This document shows, piece by piece, positions 43,811 to 53,003 of a stretch of DNA of 64,000 nt. Below the pieces are notes generated by a model. It ran no database searches. It saw only the letters and a program-made list of their open reading frames with translations, and was not told where the DNA came from. The stretch covers positions 310,001 through 374,000 of the forward strand of contig NZ_CP026993.1 in assembly GCF_013407145.1 (NCBI RefSeq), given 5' to 3'. Source of the stretch: Nitrosopumilus cobalaminigenes. Its GTDB lineage: Archaea; Thermoproteota; Nitrososphaeria; Nitrososphaerales; Nitrosopumilaceae. Numbering within the stretch: the first letter of the stretch is position 1; each line of letters begins with the position of its first letter. The position numbers were made by a program, and so were the translations under genes.

Positions 43811-44269
43811 CTAACCCTCAGTTGACATCTTTAGGTAGTTTGCGTCTACTGTGACTGGTAATTGGTATGATGCATCTAACAAAACTACAGTTGCCTCTTC
43901 TTTTTCGACATCAATTCTGGTAATTGTTGCCTTCATTCCCTTGAATGGACCGCCTGTAATTTCTACTACATTATCTACTGTTAATTGTGAAACTGTTGAT
44001 TTCTTGACAAGGTATCCTTCGATATCTTTGAATTCTAATTCTCCTCTTAATTGACCTCTGATGTGTCTGACTCCTTCTACTGCCAAATATGCATCACTAG
44101 GATTGATTGCTTCAATTACAACATATCCTTTAAGATCATTTACCCAAAATACTGATTGAATGTTAATTTGATTTGCATTGGCCTTTGCTTCTAATAATCT
44201 CATTACCACTTTCTCTTGACCTCCAGTGGTTCTAATTGCAAACAAGTGTGATTTTATTTCCTCTGACAA
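43811..44269 (-). CDS. spt5: Transcription elongation factor Spt5 (NusG homolog)
   Basis: 152 residues with an N-terminal NGN domain (FAIRTTGGQEKVVMRLLEAKAN; VEGVRHIRGQLRGEL) that clamps RNA polymerase and a C-terminal KOW domain (VVEITGGPFKGMKATITRID). TTG start two bases after the secE stop. Acts with Spt4, not in this window. Confidence 0.95.
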   Translation of the reverse strand: MSEEIKSHLFAIRTTGGQEKVVMRLLEAKANANQINIQSVFWVNDLKGYVVIEAINPSDAYLAVEGVRHIRGQLRGELEFKDIEGYLVKKSTVSQLTVDNVVEITGGPFKGMKATITRIDVEKEEATVVLLDASYQLPVTVDANYLKMSTEG

Positions 44270-44271
44270 TG

Positions 44272-44445
44272 TTATCTACCAAACGTAATTACAGAAAAGA
44301 CAAACTGAATTGTAAAACCGATTAATCCTACACCGGCAATTCCTAACAAAACGAGTCTAAGGTGCTGTTGATACTCATCTTTGTCTGGTTTTTTTGCCAT
44401 TTTCATGGTGTTGGCCATGTTTTTCAAAGTCTGCCTAGGGTTCAT
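44272..44445 (-). CDS. secE: Preprotein translocase subunit SecE
   Basis: 57-residue membrane protein of the SecYE(G) channel. A short amphipathic N-terminal part (MNPRQTLKNMANTMKMAKKP ...) is followed by DEYQQHLRLVLLGIAGVG, typical of the SecE core, and one transmembrane helix ending in FGR. It is the first gene of secE-spt5-rpl11. Start ATG 44445. Length and position both agree with archaeal SecE. Confidence 0.9.
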   Translation of the reverse strand: MNPRQTLKNMANTMKMAKKPDKDEYQQHLRLVLLGIAGVGLIGFTIQFVFSVITFGR

Positions 44446-44484
44446 TGCTGGAAATTAATAAGGTGTCCTTATATCTCTTATCTC

Positions 44485-45261
44485 ATGGAATTACTGGTTG
44501 CGTATCAAGATGACCCTGCAGGTCACAATATGGCAAAATTTCTTTCAAAAGAAATGAAATTGGACGGTGATGTTTTTCGTGGAAAATATTATGATTTAGT
44601 AATTATTCCAACTCCTGCAATTTCTGCTGATTGGTTAGAAGAAAAATATGATTATGATGGATTTGTTTTTCTCTCAAAACATGCGGCTGAATCTGGAGTA
44701 CTAGCTTTGACTTGTCATAGTACTGGAAATTTCTCCACTGCAAAATTTGGTGGAAATGATAGACAAGTTGCAGTCCCTAAACCTGACCTTCAAAAAATTT
44801 ATCTTCAGACATTAGAGAAAAACCAGTCACAATTCTCTGATTTTCAAATAACAATAGAGGCAACTCATCATGGGCCTACTGCATTATCCAAACCTTCAAT
44901 CTTTATTGAAATTGGAACTACTGAAAAACAATGGACTGATGAATCATTATGTAACTCAATAGCAGTACTAGTTCACCAAGTAATGTCTCAGCCTATCCCG
45001 GAACATCCAGTCGCTATTTGTTTTGGCGGAACTCACTATCCTTCAAAATTCACAGAAGAATTGCTACATGGCAAATTTGCACTTGGTACAGTTGTTCCAA
45101 AACATGCATTAGATGAACTCGATGAAAAATTATTTTCTCATATTCTTGAGCAAAACAGTATGGCAAAAGCTGCTCTTTTGGATTGGAAAGGATTGGGTTC
45201 AAACAAACAAAAAGTACTTGACCTTTTAGATTCTACAGATCTTGAGGTAATACATCTTTGA
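44485..45261 (+). CDS. dtdA: D-aminoacyl-tRNA deacylase, archaeal type (DTD2)
   Basis: Removes D-amino acids wrongly attached to tRNA. The 258-residue protein has MELLVAYQDDPAGHNMA at the start, LTCHSTGNF near residue 79, IEATHHGPTALSKPSIFIE near 130 and CFGGTHYPSKFTE near 182, all typical. A longer frame from TTG 44362 was rejected: TTAATAAGG lies ~27 bases before ATG 44485. Divergent from secE. Confidence 0.93.
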   Translation: MELLVAYQDDPAGHNMAKFLSKEMKLDGDVFRGKYYDLVIIPTPAISADWLEEKYDYDGFVFLSKHAAESGVLALTCHSTGNFSTAKFGGNDRQVAVPKPDLQKIYLQTLEKNQSQFSDFQITIEATHHGPTALSKPSIFIEIGTTEKQWTDESLCNSIAVLVHQVMSQPIPEHPVAICFGGTHYPSKFTEELLHGKFALGTVVPKHALDELDEKLFSHILEQNSMAKAALLDWKGLGSNKQKVLDLLDSTDLEVIHL

Positions 45262-45557
45262 ATCTGCAGCAAAAGATTTACAAAAAATTACTTGAAGTTC
45301 CTAAAGGAAAAGTCACAACTTATGGGGAACTAGCAAAAGCTGTTGGATTAAAAAATGGCCAAAGAACTGTTGGAAAAATTATGAACAAAAACCCCTATCC
45401 TGTAATCATTCCCTGCCATAGAGTTGTAATGTCTACTGGAAAGATTGGTGGATATGCCTATGGAGAACATGTCAAAACTAAGATGCTAAATGATGAAGGA
45501 ATTGAAATTGAAAATGGAAAAATTGTCGACTCTGAAAATTTAATTTATAGATTCTAA
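45258..45557 (+). CDS. ogt: Methylated-DNA-[protein]-cysteine S-methyltransferase domain protein
   Basis: Repairs O6-alkylguanine by transfer to an active-site Cys. 99 residues, the catalytic domain only: GKVTTYGELAKAVGL, the active-site PCHRVV (IIPCHRVV), and GGYAYGEHVK. The TTG start overlaps the dtdA stop (TTGA), suggesting coupled translation. An N-terminal domain is absent; alkyltransferase-like proteins have W in place of Cys, but here Cys is kept, so it is likely active. Confidence 0.88.
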   Translation: MNLQQKIYKKLLEVPKGKVTTYGELAKAVGLKNGQRTVGKIMNKNPYPVIIPCHRVVMSTGKIGGYAYGEHVKTKMLNDEGIEIENGKIVDSENLIYRF

Positions 45558-46015
45558 TCTTTTCGTTTTTCTCTAATCTCATCCATCAAGAGTCTGAGGT
45601 GTGCTTTGTTTCTGACAGTGTTACCACCTACTTTCTTGTATAGTGCCCAGAATTCTGGATTAGTCAAATCTTTTCTGTCTTTTGCAATTTTCAATAATCG
45701 TCTTAATGCACGAACCTTTGCAACATAGACTTCTTTCTTACCTACTCTTGCTCCTTTTCTTCCTTGTTTGGAACCTTGAGTTGTACCTCTTTTGTTTTTC
45801 TGAGCTTTCTTTTCATGAGCTCTACCTTTTGAAGTACCGGTAAATGATTTAATTTTAATTGTATTTGCTGTAATTAGACTACGAATATTTTCTCTTGTAA
45901 TTGCATCAGCAATATCATCTAGATGGTCTGTATCGAATCTAATTCTATGAACTCCGACACCAGTTACTCTGGCTGCGAGTCTTTTTTTAGCTTTAAGATT
46001 TACTACCACTTGCAC
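45554..46015 (-). CDS. rpl19e: Ribosomal protein eL19 (L19e)
   Basis: 153 residues with the archaeal pattern VVNLKAKKRLAARVTGVG, ENIRSLITANTIKIKSF and a long basic segment (KKAQKNKRGTTQGSKQGRKG). It overlaps the end of rpl32e by 23 bases with GTG at 46015; GTG at 46009 is an alternative. It and rpl32e are normally next to rpl18 but here lie 7.5 kb away on the other strand. Confidence 0.94.
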   Translation of the reverse strand: MQVVVNLKAKKRLAARVTGVGVHRIRFDTDHLDDIADAITRENIRSLITANTIKIKSFTGTSKGRAHEKKAQKNKRGTTQGSKQGRKGARVGKKEVYVAKVRALRRLLKIAKDRKDLTNPEFWALYKKVGGNTVRNKAHLRLLMDEIREKRKD

Positions 46016-46397
46016 TCACTCTCGCATTAAATATTTTGAATTTTTGTTCAATTGCTTTTACAATAATCTCTTTTCTTTTCTTAGTACCAACACTGTGACC
46101 GAATCTTACTCCATCTTTCTTTGGGTCTAATTTTTCTAAATCACTCAAATTGTAAACTAGGTTATCTGTAAATCCTGATGGATGCAATCCTCTTGATGCT
46201 TTTGGTCCACCATATCCAACTTTTACAAGACCTGGACGGCCTCTGCTTTTTTGTTTTCTTTGGTGGTGATCAATACCTTTTGGTTTTCTCCAATTGGTTT
46301 GAAGTCTAACATAACGCCAACTTTCTGGTCTGACAAAGTCTGGATTGTTCTCTTTTACTTCTTGTCTCTTTGCCAGTAGATCTTTGTTGATCGTCAT
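45993..46397 (-). CDS. rpl32e: Ribosomal protein eL32 (L32e)
   Basis: 134 residues. Diagnostic: PESWRYVRLQTNWRKPKGID, KVGYGGPKASRGLHPSGF and RFGHSVGTKKRKEI. ATG 46397 is preceded at the leaderless distance by GTATTTATT on the minus strand. First gene of rpl32e-rpl19e. Confidence 0.95.
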   Translation of the reverse strand: MTINKDLLAKRQEVKENNPDFVRPESWRYVRLQTNWRKPKGIDHHQRKQKSRGRPGLVKVGYGGPKASRGLHPSGFTDNLVYNLSDLEKLDPKKDGVRFGHSVGTKKRKEIIVKAIEQKFKIFNARVSASGSKS

Positions 46398-46499
46398 AAG
46401 TTTGAGTCTTGAATTTTGGAATAAATACGTTCCTAGACGGGAAGAAAATTTGCTATAAGAAAAAGATAATAAGGAAACTTAGGGCGGATCGAATATCTC

Positions 46500-46651
46500 A
46501 TGAACCAGCCTGGGATTGACTATAGTATTTTTGGAGGCATAATCCTCTGACCCAAGTACTTGGTACTGCAGCAACTGAAAAATTCTCATCACAATTAGAA
46601 GCCTTTGGAATCAAACCATCCAAAGTCCACAGAAACCTAAGTGTCGATGAT
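46500..46651 (+). other. pckA: Probable 5' coding part of pckA, out of frame with the rest
   Basis: ATG 46500 is at the leaderless distance (~30 nt) from GATAATAAGG and opens MNQPGIDYSIFGG..., which stops at TGA 46548. The pckA frame, offset by one, is open from after a TAG at 46523 and gives protein-like residues up to 46652 (LGTAATEKFSSQLEAFGIKP), but has no ATG, GTG or TTG. A single added T in the run 46528-46532 would join the two frames. Likely a sequencing indel, a programmed shift or a rare CTG start at 46547. Confidence 0.5.
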
Positions 46652-48151
46652 ATGGTGAAATTGGCAGTTGAACGCAAAGAAGGCGTTGTCAACTCAACAG
46701 GCTCACTTTCAGTCAATACTGGAAAATATACTGGCAGATCCCCTGATGATAGATTTATCGTATATGATGATAAAACCCACGATACCATTGATTGGGGACC
46801 AATTAACCATCAATTCCCAAGTGGTAAATTTGAAAAACTTTTTGAAAAAATGAAGGACTTTGTTGATAACAAAGAACTTTTTGTCTTTGATGGTTTTGTA
46901 GGTGCTGATCCTGATAATCGTTTACCTATCAGAGTAATCAATGATCATGTTTGGCAAAGTATGTTTTCAAGTAATTTATTCATCAAACCTTCTAATGAAG
47001 AATTAGAAAAACACGAACCTGAATTTACTATTTTATGTATTAATGATTTTGTAGCAGATCCTGAAATTGATGGAACAAGAACTGATGTCTTTATCCTAAT
47101 TGATTTGACAAGAAAAATAGTTTTGATTGGTGGAACTGAATATGCTGGTGAAATGAAAAAGTCAATGTTTGGTGTAATGAATTTCTTGTTGCCTGACCGT
47201 GGTATTTTCCCAATGCATTGTTCTGCAAATATTGGTGAAAAAGGAGATACTGCATTGTTCTTTGGATTATCTGGTACTGGTAAAACTACCCTTTCAGCAG
47301 ATCCTAATAGAAAATTAATTGGTGATGATGAACATGGTTGGTCTGATAATGGAACTTTTAATTTTGAAGGTGGATGTTATGCAAAATGTATCAACCTTAG
47401 CCAAGAAGCAGAACCTGAAATTTGGAATGCAATCAAACCTGGTGCACTATTGGAAAATGTTGTGTTAAATGATGGTGTTCCAGATTATGATGATAACACA
47501 TTAACTGAAAATACTCGTGTTGGCTATCCTTTGGATTTCATTCCTGGTGCTGTAATTCCTAGTGTTGGAGGAAATCCTAGAGTCATTGTCTTTTTGACTG
47601 CTGATGCTTTGGGAGTATTGCCTCCTGTTTCTCGATTAACAAAAGAAGGTGCAATGTATCATTTCATGTCTGGATATACTAGTAAGTTGGCAGGAACTGA
47701 AAGAGGAATCAAAGAGCCAAAATCTGTATTTTCTCAGTGTTTTGGAGCCCCATTCATGCCTAGACCTGCATCAGTTTATGCAAAACTCTTGGGTGAAAAA
47801 ATCAATCAACACAATACTGTAGTTTACCTAGTTAACACTGGATGGTCTGGTGGCCCATATGGAGTTGGAAAAAGAATCAAAATCAAATACAGCCGTGCAA
47901 TGGTTACTGCTGCCCTTTCAGGAGCACTTGATATTGTCAAATACAATCATAATGATTTGTTTAATCTAGATATTCCAACTGATGTGGAAGGAGTACCTTC
48001 TGAGATTTTAGATCCAAGAAACACTTGGGTTGACAAGGATTCCTATGACATGTCCGCAAAGAAATTAGCTCAGATGTTCGTTGAGAACTTTAAGAAATTT
48101 GAAAATGTCTCACCGGAAATAATTGAAGCTGGTCCTAAATATACACAATAG
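46652..48151 (+). CDS. pckA: Phosphoenolpyruvate carboxykinase (ATP)
   Basis: Gluconeogenic enzyme converting oxaloacetate and ATP to phosphoenolpyruvate. From the first in-frame ATG it has 499 residues. Motifs: NTGKYTGRSPDDRFIV, HCSANIGEKGDTALFFGLSG, the kinase-1a P loop GLSGTGKTTLSAD, and the ATP/Mg motif LIGDDEHGW. The family normally has ~30-40 more N-terminal residues, and the upstream bases encode them (LEAFGIKPSKVHRNLSVDD), so 46652 is a minimum start. The active site is complete. With mdh it links the citrate cycle to sugar synthesis. Confidence 0.93.
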   Translation: MVKLAVERKEGVVNSTGSLSVNTGKYTGRSPDDRFIVYDDKTHDTIDWGPINHQFPSGKFEKLFEKMKDFVDNKELFVFDGFVGADPDNRLPIRVINDHVWQSMFSSNLFIKPSNEELEKHEPEFTILCINDFVADPEIDGTRTDVFILIDLTRKIVLIGGTEYAGEMKKSMFGVMNFLLPDRGIFPMHCSANIGEKGDTALFFGLSGTGKTTLSADPNRKLIGDDEHGWSDNGTFNFEGGCYAKCINLSQEAEPEIWNAIKPGALLENVVLNDGVPDYDDNTLTENTRVGYPLDFIPGAVIPSVGGNPRVIVFLTADALGVLPPVSRLTKEGAMYHFMSGYTSKLAGTERGIKEPKSVFSQCFGAPFMPRPASVYAKLLGEKINQHNTVVYLVNTGWSGGPYGVGKRIKIKYSRAMVTAALSGALDIVKYNHNDLFNLDIPTDVEGVPSEILDPRNTWVDKDSYDMSAKKLAQMFVENFKKFENVSPEIIEAGPKYTQ

Positions 48152-48152
48152 A

Positions 48153-50198
48153 TTATTTTCTTTTAATTATTCCAAATACTGCAATTCCAATTACAACTAT
48201 GCTGATGATGAGAATTTGTCTCTCTGGAATTTCTAAAATGTTTATTCTATTTTGATTTTCATCCAATGAATTAATTTCAATTACATTATACGCATTTGAT
48301 GTTGTATCATTGACTCTAATTTTAGCATCAATCCAGTATTCTGCATTTTCATAAACTTGAATTGATGCTTTCTTTTCTGGAGTTGTAGTAATGACACGTT
48401 CGTTTCCATCCTTACTGTTTATCACTGAAATTTTTGTAAAACTCCATTCTTCTGGATAATATACATCAAAGGATAGTTTATTATTTTGTTGAACCATAGA
48501 AATTGAACCAGGTGAATAATGTAAAATAAACGGAACAACATATTGTATTCCTTGATGATCAATTCTTATCTTCCCTTCATGTTCTCCAAAATTATCCTCT
48601 AGTACACTCATTCTAACATTTAGAATATTTTTTTCTAGACGTTCTTCATCAAACTTTATGAATTCTGGTCCATCAAATGTGACATCAAATTCTCCTCCAA
48701 ATGTTCCATCAACTGTTTTTAGTTTGAAATGTTTTTGGATAACTTTATCATCTGATGATGCAAATCCAACAAAGTTTGGCGGCTCTATGATCAGATTTGC
48801 ATTATACGCATTTTCAATGTCTAGTCTTCCTGCACCTGCCTCATGGATGGAAAATTCCTGCCCATAGGCATCTGAAACAGGCTTTACCGTAGTCAGTAAC
48901 AGAGATTTAATTTCATGATGATGAAGATCTGGGTTTTTTTGAAGCAATAGTGCTGCTGCCCCACTCACATGAGGGGCCGCATAACTAGTTCCACTGGTAA
49001 AGTTGTATCCTGCATTATTTTGGGTGGTGTTGATGTATGCCCCAGGTGCTACAATTTCTGGCTTTATGTAAAATGGAGAGACTGGTCCTCTGGAACTAAA
49101 ATGTGCAATAAAGTCTGGATTGTAAAATAATTGTAAAACACCTTCAGTGTCTTCAGTTAATGATTCTTTAATTTCAAGACCTTCTTCTCTGTCAATTGAT
49201 ACTACTGGAATTCGGGGCGAGTATCCTGGCTCTATGAATTCATGAATTAATTCTCCCAAAAAAATCCCGGGAACATTATTGTAAACAATTACAGCTTTTG
49301 CACCTGCATTGGCAGCATTTTTTTCTTTAATTGAAAAATACAACAACTGTCCTTCCACATCACTTCCTCGTTCAACAATTACTATTGCATCCTTTACATC
49401 CAAATCTTCAAAATCTTCAACTTTTCCATGACCTGCAAAAATTATTTTTTCTTTTAATGGTTCTTCTAATTTTGTAGAACCTACCATTGGAATAACAGTA
49501 TATGGTTTCTCATCTACGTCTAATGTTGCAACCAAACTTGAAGTCAAATTGTTATAAGTTGCACCAACTGTTACACTTCCAAAATTCCTTCCAGGACTTC
49601 CAATTGATTTTAAATTTGGTCCATCGTTTCCAGCTGCTGTAACTACAAAAATCTCTTTTTCTAATGCTTCATTTACTGCACGTTCAATTAGTGCATTAGT
49701 TTTGTTAACTCCTAAACTGATGTTGATAATGTCTGCATCATCTTCAATTGCTTTGTGAATTGCTCTGATGATTAAATCTGATGATACTCCTTCACCGTCT
49801 TCTGAAACTTTGTAAGCTAAAATCTTGGCCTTTGGTGCTACTCCTGCTTTCTCTCCATCTGCAGCTATTACTCCTGCAACCTGAGTACCATGACCATTAT
49901 TATCAAGTGGCGGTTGGTTTTCCTGAATGAAATTATACCCTCCGATGACTTTTCCATCAGGTCCCCACCCAAACAAATCTGGATGGTTGTAATCTACACC
50001 TGTATCTATTACTGCAATCTTTATTCCTGCTCCATCAATTCCATCAATTCTTGGAATGTCTGTTCCAACATATGGAACACTTCGGTCTAAAAATAATTCA
50101 AAGTCATCTTGTGTTTGTAATTGTGAAAAAATCAAAATCCCTGAAAATATCAATACTGAAGAAAGAATTAGTAATGATTTCACAAATTTTCTTATCAT
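48153..50198 (-). CDS. Membrane-anchored subtilisin-like serine protease (S8) with PA insert
   Basis: 681 residues, extracellular. Signal peptide ~1-28; catalytic Asp65 (IAVIDTGVDYNHPDL), His103 (NNGHGTQVAG), oxyanion Asn (TAAGNDGP) and Ser (GTSYAAPHVSGAAAL). A protease-associated (PA) domain is inserted between them (YFSIKEKNAANAGAKAVIVY). After the catalytic domain come ~200 residues of beta domains, then one membrane helix (ILIISIVVIGIAVFGII) and a KRK tail. It is probably a surface protease for protein turnover or maturation. Convergent with pckA. Confidence 0.92.
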   Translation of the reverse strand: MIRKFVKSLLILSSVLIFSGILIFSQLQTQDDFELFLDRSVPYVGTDIPRIDGIDGAGIKIAVIDTGVDYNHPDLFGWGPDGKVIGGYNFIQENQPPLDNNGHGTQVAGVIAADGEKAGVAPKAKILAYKVSEDGEGVSSDLIIRAIHKAIEDDADIINISLGVNKTNALIERAVNEALEKEIFVVTAAGNDGPNLKSIGSPGRNFGSVTVGATYNNLTSSLVATLDVDEKPYTVIPMVGSTKLEEPLKEKIIFAGHGKVEDFEDLDVKDAIVIVERGSDVEGQLLYFSIKEKNAANAGAKAVIVYNNVPGIFLGELIHEFIEPGYSPRIPVVSIDREEGLEIKESLTEDTEGVLQLFYNPDFIAHFSSRGPVSPFYIKPEIVAPGAYINTTQNNAGYNFTSGTSYAAPHVSGAAALLLQKNPDLHHHEIKSLLLTTVKPVSDAYGQEFSIHEAGAGRLDIENAYNANLIIEPPNFVGFASSDDKVIQKHFKLKTVDGTFGGEFDVTFDGPEFIKFDEERLEKNILNVRMSVLEDNFGEHEGKIRIDHQGIQYVVPFILHYSPGSISMVQQNNKLSFDVYYPEEWSFTKISVINSKDGNERVITTTPEKKASIQVYENAEYWIDAKIRVNDTTSNAYNVIEINSLDENQNRINILEIPERQILIISIVVIGIAVFGIIKRK

Positions 50199-50261
50199 TT
50201 TAACAAGTAAAAATGAATTGTTTAGTAAACCAATAAATGGAATAAATTCTCAAATGATTTC

Positions 50262-50882
50262 ATGGGAAAATACACTCTTCCTGAAATGCCATATGCTTAT
50301 GATGCATTAGAACCTCACATTGACGCAAGAACAATGGAGATTCATCACACAAAGCATCATCAAACATACACTGACAAACTAAATGCAGCTCTTGAAACTT
50401 GTCCAGCTGAAATTCAAGACAAAGATATTCTTGATATCTTGTCTGATATCAAATCAGTACCAGAAGACAAAAGAGGCGCAATTAATTTCAACGGTGGTGG
50501 TTATGATAACCATAGGCTATTCTGGAATAACATGAAAGCAAACGGAGGCGGTGAACCAGGCGGATCAATTGCTGATGCAATCAACGATTCATTTGGGAGC
50601 TTCTCTGACTTTAAAGAGAAATTTTCATCTACTACAGCTGTAATTCAAGGCAGTGGTTGGGGATGGTTAGTATACAATCCTTCTACATCAAAGGTTGAAT
50701 ACAAATCAATGCCAAATCAAACTAGTCCAAGAACTGAAGGATTAGTTCCATTGTTAGGCTGTGATGTGTGGGAACATGCATACTATCTCAACTATCAAAA
50801 CAAAAGACCAGTCTACATTGAAGCCTGGTGGAATGTTGTAAATTGGGATGAAGTAGAATCTAGATTCTCTAAAGCCAAATAA
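50262..50882 (+). CDS. sod: Superoxide dismutase (Fe/Mn)
   Basis: 206 residues. Metal ligands: His in MEIHHTKHHQTYTD, His in YDNHRLFWNNM, and D-x3-H in GCDVWEHAYYLNYQNKRPVY. Protects against superoxide, needed in an aerobic ammonia oxidiser. Metal (Fe or Mn) is not decided by sequence. Promoter CAATAAATGG at the leaderless distance. Confidence 0.95.
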   Translation: MGKYTLPEMPYAYDALEPHIDARTMEIHHTKHHQTYTDKLNAALETCPAEIQDKDILDILSDIKSVPEDKRGAINFNGGGYDNHRLFWNNMKANGGGEPGGSIADAINDSFGSFSDFKEKFSSTTAVIQGSGWGWLVYNPSTSKVEYKSMPNQTSPRTEGLVPLLGCDVWEHAYYLNYQNKRPVYIEAWWNVVNWDEVESRFSKAK

Positions 50883-50976
50883 AGATAATTCTTTATTTTT
50901 TATTTTATTCATTTATTTTGAATTTGCCATATGATCATGAATCCATTTATAACCATCAGACAGATGTTCGTTGTAA

Positions 50977-51414
50977 ATGAGCGAAGAACAGGCAGAACAA
51001 CTAATGCAACAAATGCAAATGCTTGAAACGTATTTTTCTGATTTGTCCCAAAGGGAATCAACTTTTGTAAATATTTTAAGAGAAGCAACTGCTTCAATCG
51101 AATCTATAAAGTCTCTTGGAAAAAATCCTGAATCTGAAACTCTAGTCCCAATTGGAATGGGCACATACGTTCCTACAAAAATTTCATCAACTTCAAAGAT
51201 TGTGATGAATATCGGTGCAGGAGTTGCAGTTGAAAAAGATTTCCCTTCTGCAATTAATTATCTTGAAGCAAGAATAAAAGAAATTGAAATTGCATTACAA
51301 GATACTGCTGCGAAAAAACAAGATGCAGCTTCTAGGTTAGAGCAAGGAAAAGCACAGATGAATCAAATGATGCAGGCTATGCAACAACCACCACAACCTC
51401 CAACTTCAGGATAG
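50977..51414 (+). CDS. pfdA: Prefoldin subunit alpha
   Basis: 145 residues with the prefoldin pattern: N-terminal coiled coil ([20 protein letters not shown]), beta hairpin ([33 protein letters not shown]), C-terminal coiled coil and Gln/Pro tail. It holds unfolded proteins for the chaperonin. The pfdA-ftsY order is conserved in archaea; six bases separate them. ATTTATAACC gives a leaderless start. Confidence 0.93.
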   Translation: MSEEQAEQLMQQMQMLETYFSDLSQRESTFVNILREATASIESIKSLGKNPESETLVPIGMGTYVPTKISSTSKIVMNIGAGVAVEKDFPSAINYLEARIKEIEIALQDTAAKKQDAASRLEQGKAQMNQMMQAMQQPPQPPTSG

Positions 51415-51419
51415 ACACC

Positions 51420-53003
51420 ATGTTTGATAAACTTCGTAGTGCATTTTCAAATGCAGCGAAAAGTCTTGGTGAAAAAGAACTTAATGAAAAAGACATTGAA
51501 GACATTCTTTTTGAATTAGAAATTTCTTTGATGGAATCTGATGTCGCTACTGAAGTTATTGATTCGATAAAATCTGATCTTAAAGAGAAATTGATTGGTT
51601 CTAAAGTTGACAAGAATGAAATTGAAAAATTTGTAAAAGACAGTTTGATTTCAAGTATATCTTCACTATTTGATGCTGCTGGAGAATATGATCTCTTTGA
51701 AAAAATTAACGAAAAGAAGAAAGATGGACAACCTTTTCTAATTTTATTTGTTGGAATTAACGGAACTGGAAAAACTACTTCTCTTGCTAAAGTTGCACAT
51801 TTGTTAAAAGAAAAAAAATACTCTGTAGTAATTGCAGCAGCTGATACCTTTAGAGCCGGTGCAATTGAGCAACTGCGTGAGCACACAAATCGTCTTAATC
51901 TAAAACTAGTTGCACAAAATTATAATTCAGATCCTGCTGCTGTAGCACGAGATGCAGTATTGTATGCAAAGTCTCACAAAACAGATGTTGTTCTAATTGA
52001 TACTGCTGGAAGAATGCAAACAAGTGAAAACTTGATGCAACAAATTGCAAAAATTACCAAAGTTGTAAATCCTGACATGAAAATCTTTGTTGGTGATTCT
52101 CTAGCTGGAAACGATACTGTTAATCAAGCACGAGAATTTCATGAACATGTAAAGTTTGATGGTTCTATTTTAACAAAAAGCGATGCTGATGCAAGAGGCG
52201 GTGCTGCATTATCTATTGTAAAAGTCACTTCTACTCCAGTTCTTTATGTTGGAGTTGGACAAGAATATCCTGATCTAAAACCATTTGATAAGGAACTTTT
52301 TCTAGAGACTGTTTTTGGTTCATTAGATAATGTAGATATTGCAAAAACTGAACCAACACCAGAACCTGAACCAACACCAGAACCTGAACCAACACCAGAA
52401 CCTGAACCAACACCAGAACCTGAACCAACACCTGAACCAACACCAGAACCTGAACCAACACCAGAACCTGAACCAACACCAGAACCTGAACCAACACCAG
52501 AACCTGAACCAACACCAGAACCTGAACCAACACCAGAACCTGAACCAACACCAGAACCTGAACCAACACCAGAACCTGAACCAACACCAGAACCTGAACC
52601 AACACCAGAACCTGAACCAACACCAGAACCTGAACCAACACCAGAACCTGAACCAACACCAGAACCTGAACCAACACCAGAACCTGAACCAACACCAGAA
52701 CCTGAACCAACACCAGAACCTGAACCAAAAGTTTCTTCAGATGATCCGTTTGATGGAATCACTGATGATGAGATTGCAACTTATTCTGATTTGTTTGATG
52801 TACCTCCACCTGAAAATGATAATGAAGCACTAAAACTCGGTAACAAAATCCGTCAATGGATAAAAGATGGAAAACAAAAACCTGGTGAATCTAAAGTTGA
52901 AAATGATGTTGAAGATGAGGCTGATGATGAAGAAGAGATACAAAAACATGATAAAGAAGAACCCAAAAAGAAAAAAGGCAGGTTCGGGTTCTTAAAAAGA
53001 TGA
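51420..53003 (+). CDS. ftsY: FtsY, signal recognition particle receptor, with a Pro-Glu repeat tail
   Basis: GTPase that docks SRP-ribosome complexes at the membrane. The NG domain fills residues 1-~310: N-domain helices, P loop [10 protein letters not shown] near residue 114, DTFRAG, DTAGRMQ near 195, [10 protein letters not shown] near 248, and [13 protein letters not shown] near 278. The family normally ends soon after. Here residues 313-436 are 20 units of TPEPEP plus one short unit, then an acidic segment (~437-510) and a very basic end ([12 protein letters not shown]). The tail may reach the membrane and replace the usual N-terminal acidic A domain. It overlaps argF by four bases. Confidence 0.92.
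   Translation: MFDKLRSAFSNAAKSLGEKELNEKDIEDILFELEISLMESDVATEVIDSIKSDLKEKLIGSKVDKNEIEKFVKDSLISSISSLFDAAGEYDLFEKINEKKKDGQPFLILFVGINGTGKTTSLAKVAHLLKEKKYSVVIAAADTFRAGAIEQLREHTNRLNLKLVAQNYNSDPAAVARDAVLYAKSHKTDVVLIDTAGRMQTSENLMQQIAKITKVVNPDMKIFVGDSLAGNDTVNQAREFHEHVKFDGSILTKSDADARGGAALSIVKVTSTPVLYVGVGQEYPDLKPFDKELFLETVFGSLDNVDIAKTEPTPEPEPTPEPEPTPEPEPTPEPEPTPEPTPEPEPTPEPEPTPEPEPTPEPEPTPEPEPTPEPEPTPEPEPTPEPEPTPEPEPTPEPEPTPEPEPTPEPEPTPEPEPTPEPEPTPEPEPTPEPEPKVSSDDPFDGITDDEIATYSDLFDVPPPENDNEALKLGNKIRQWIKDGKQKPGESKVENDVEDEADDEEEIQKHDKEEPKKKKGRFGFLKR
52356..52727 (+). repeat. 18-bp minisatellite in ftsY: 20 full units and one 12-bp unit
   Basis: The unit ACACCAGAACCTGAACCA (TPEPEP) is repeated four times, then a 12-bp unit at 52428-52439, then sixteen times to 52727. 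The copies are essentially identical, including synonymous sites, so the array is recent or is kept uniform by slippage or unequal exchange. All six reading frames remain open, which produces long false frames on both strands. Confidence 0.95.

Noticed and set aside
52231-52833. Three long frames on both strands across the ftsY repeat
   Set aside because: They exist only because the 18-bp unit has no stop in any frame; their sequences are simple repeats and ftsY is the real gene.
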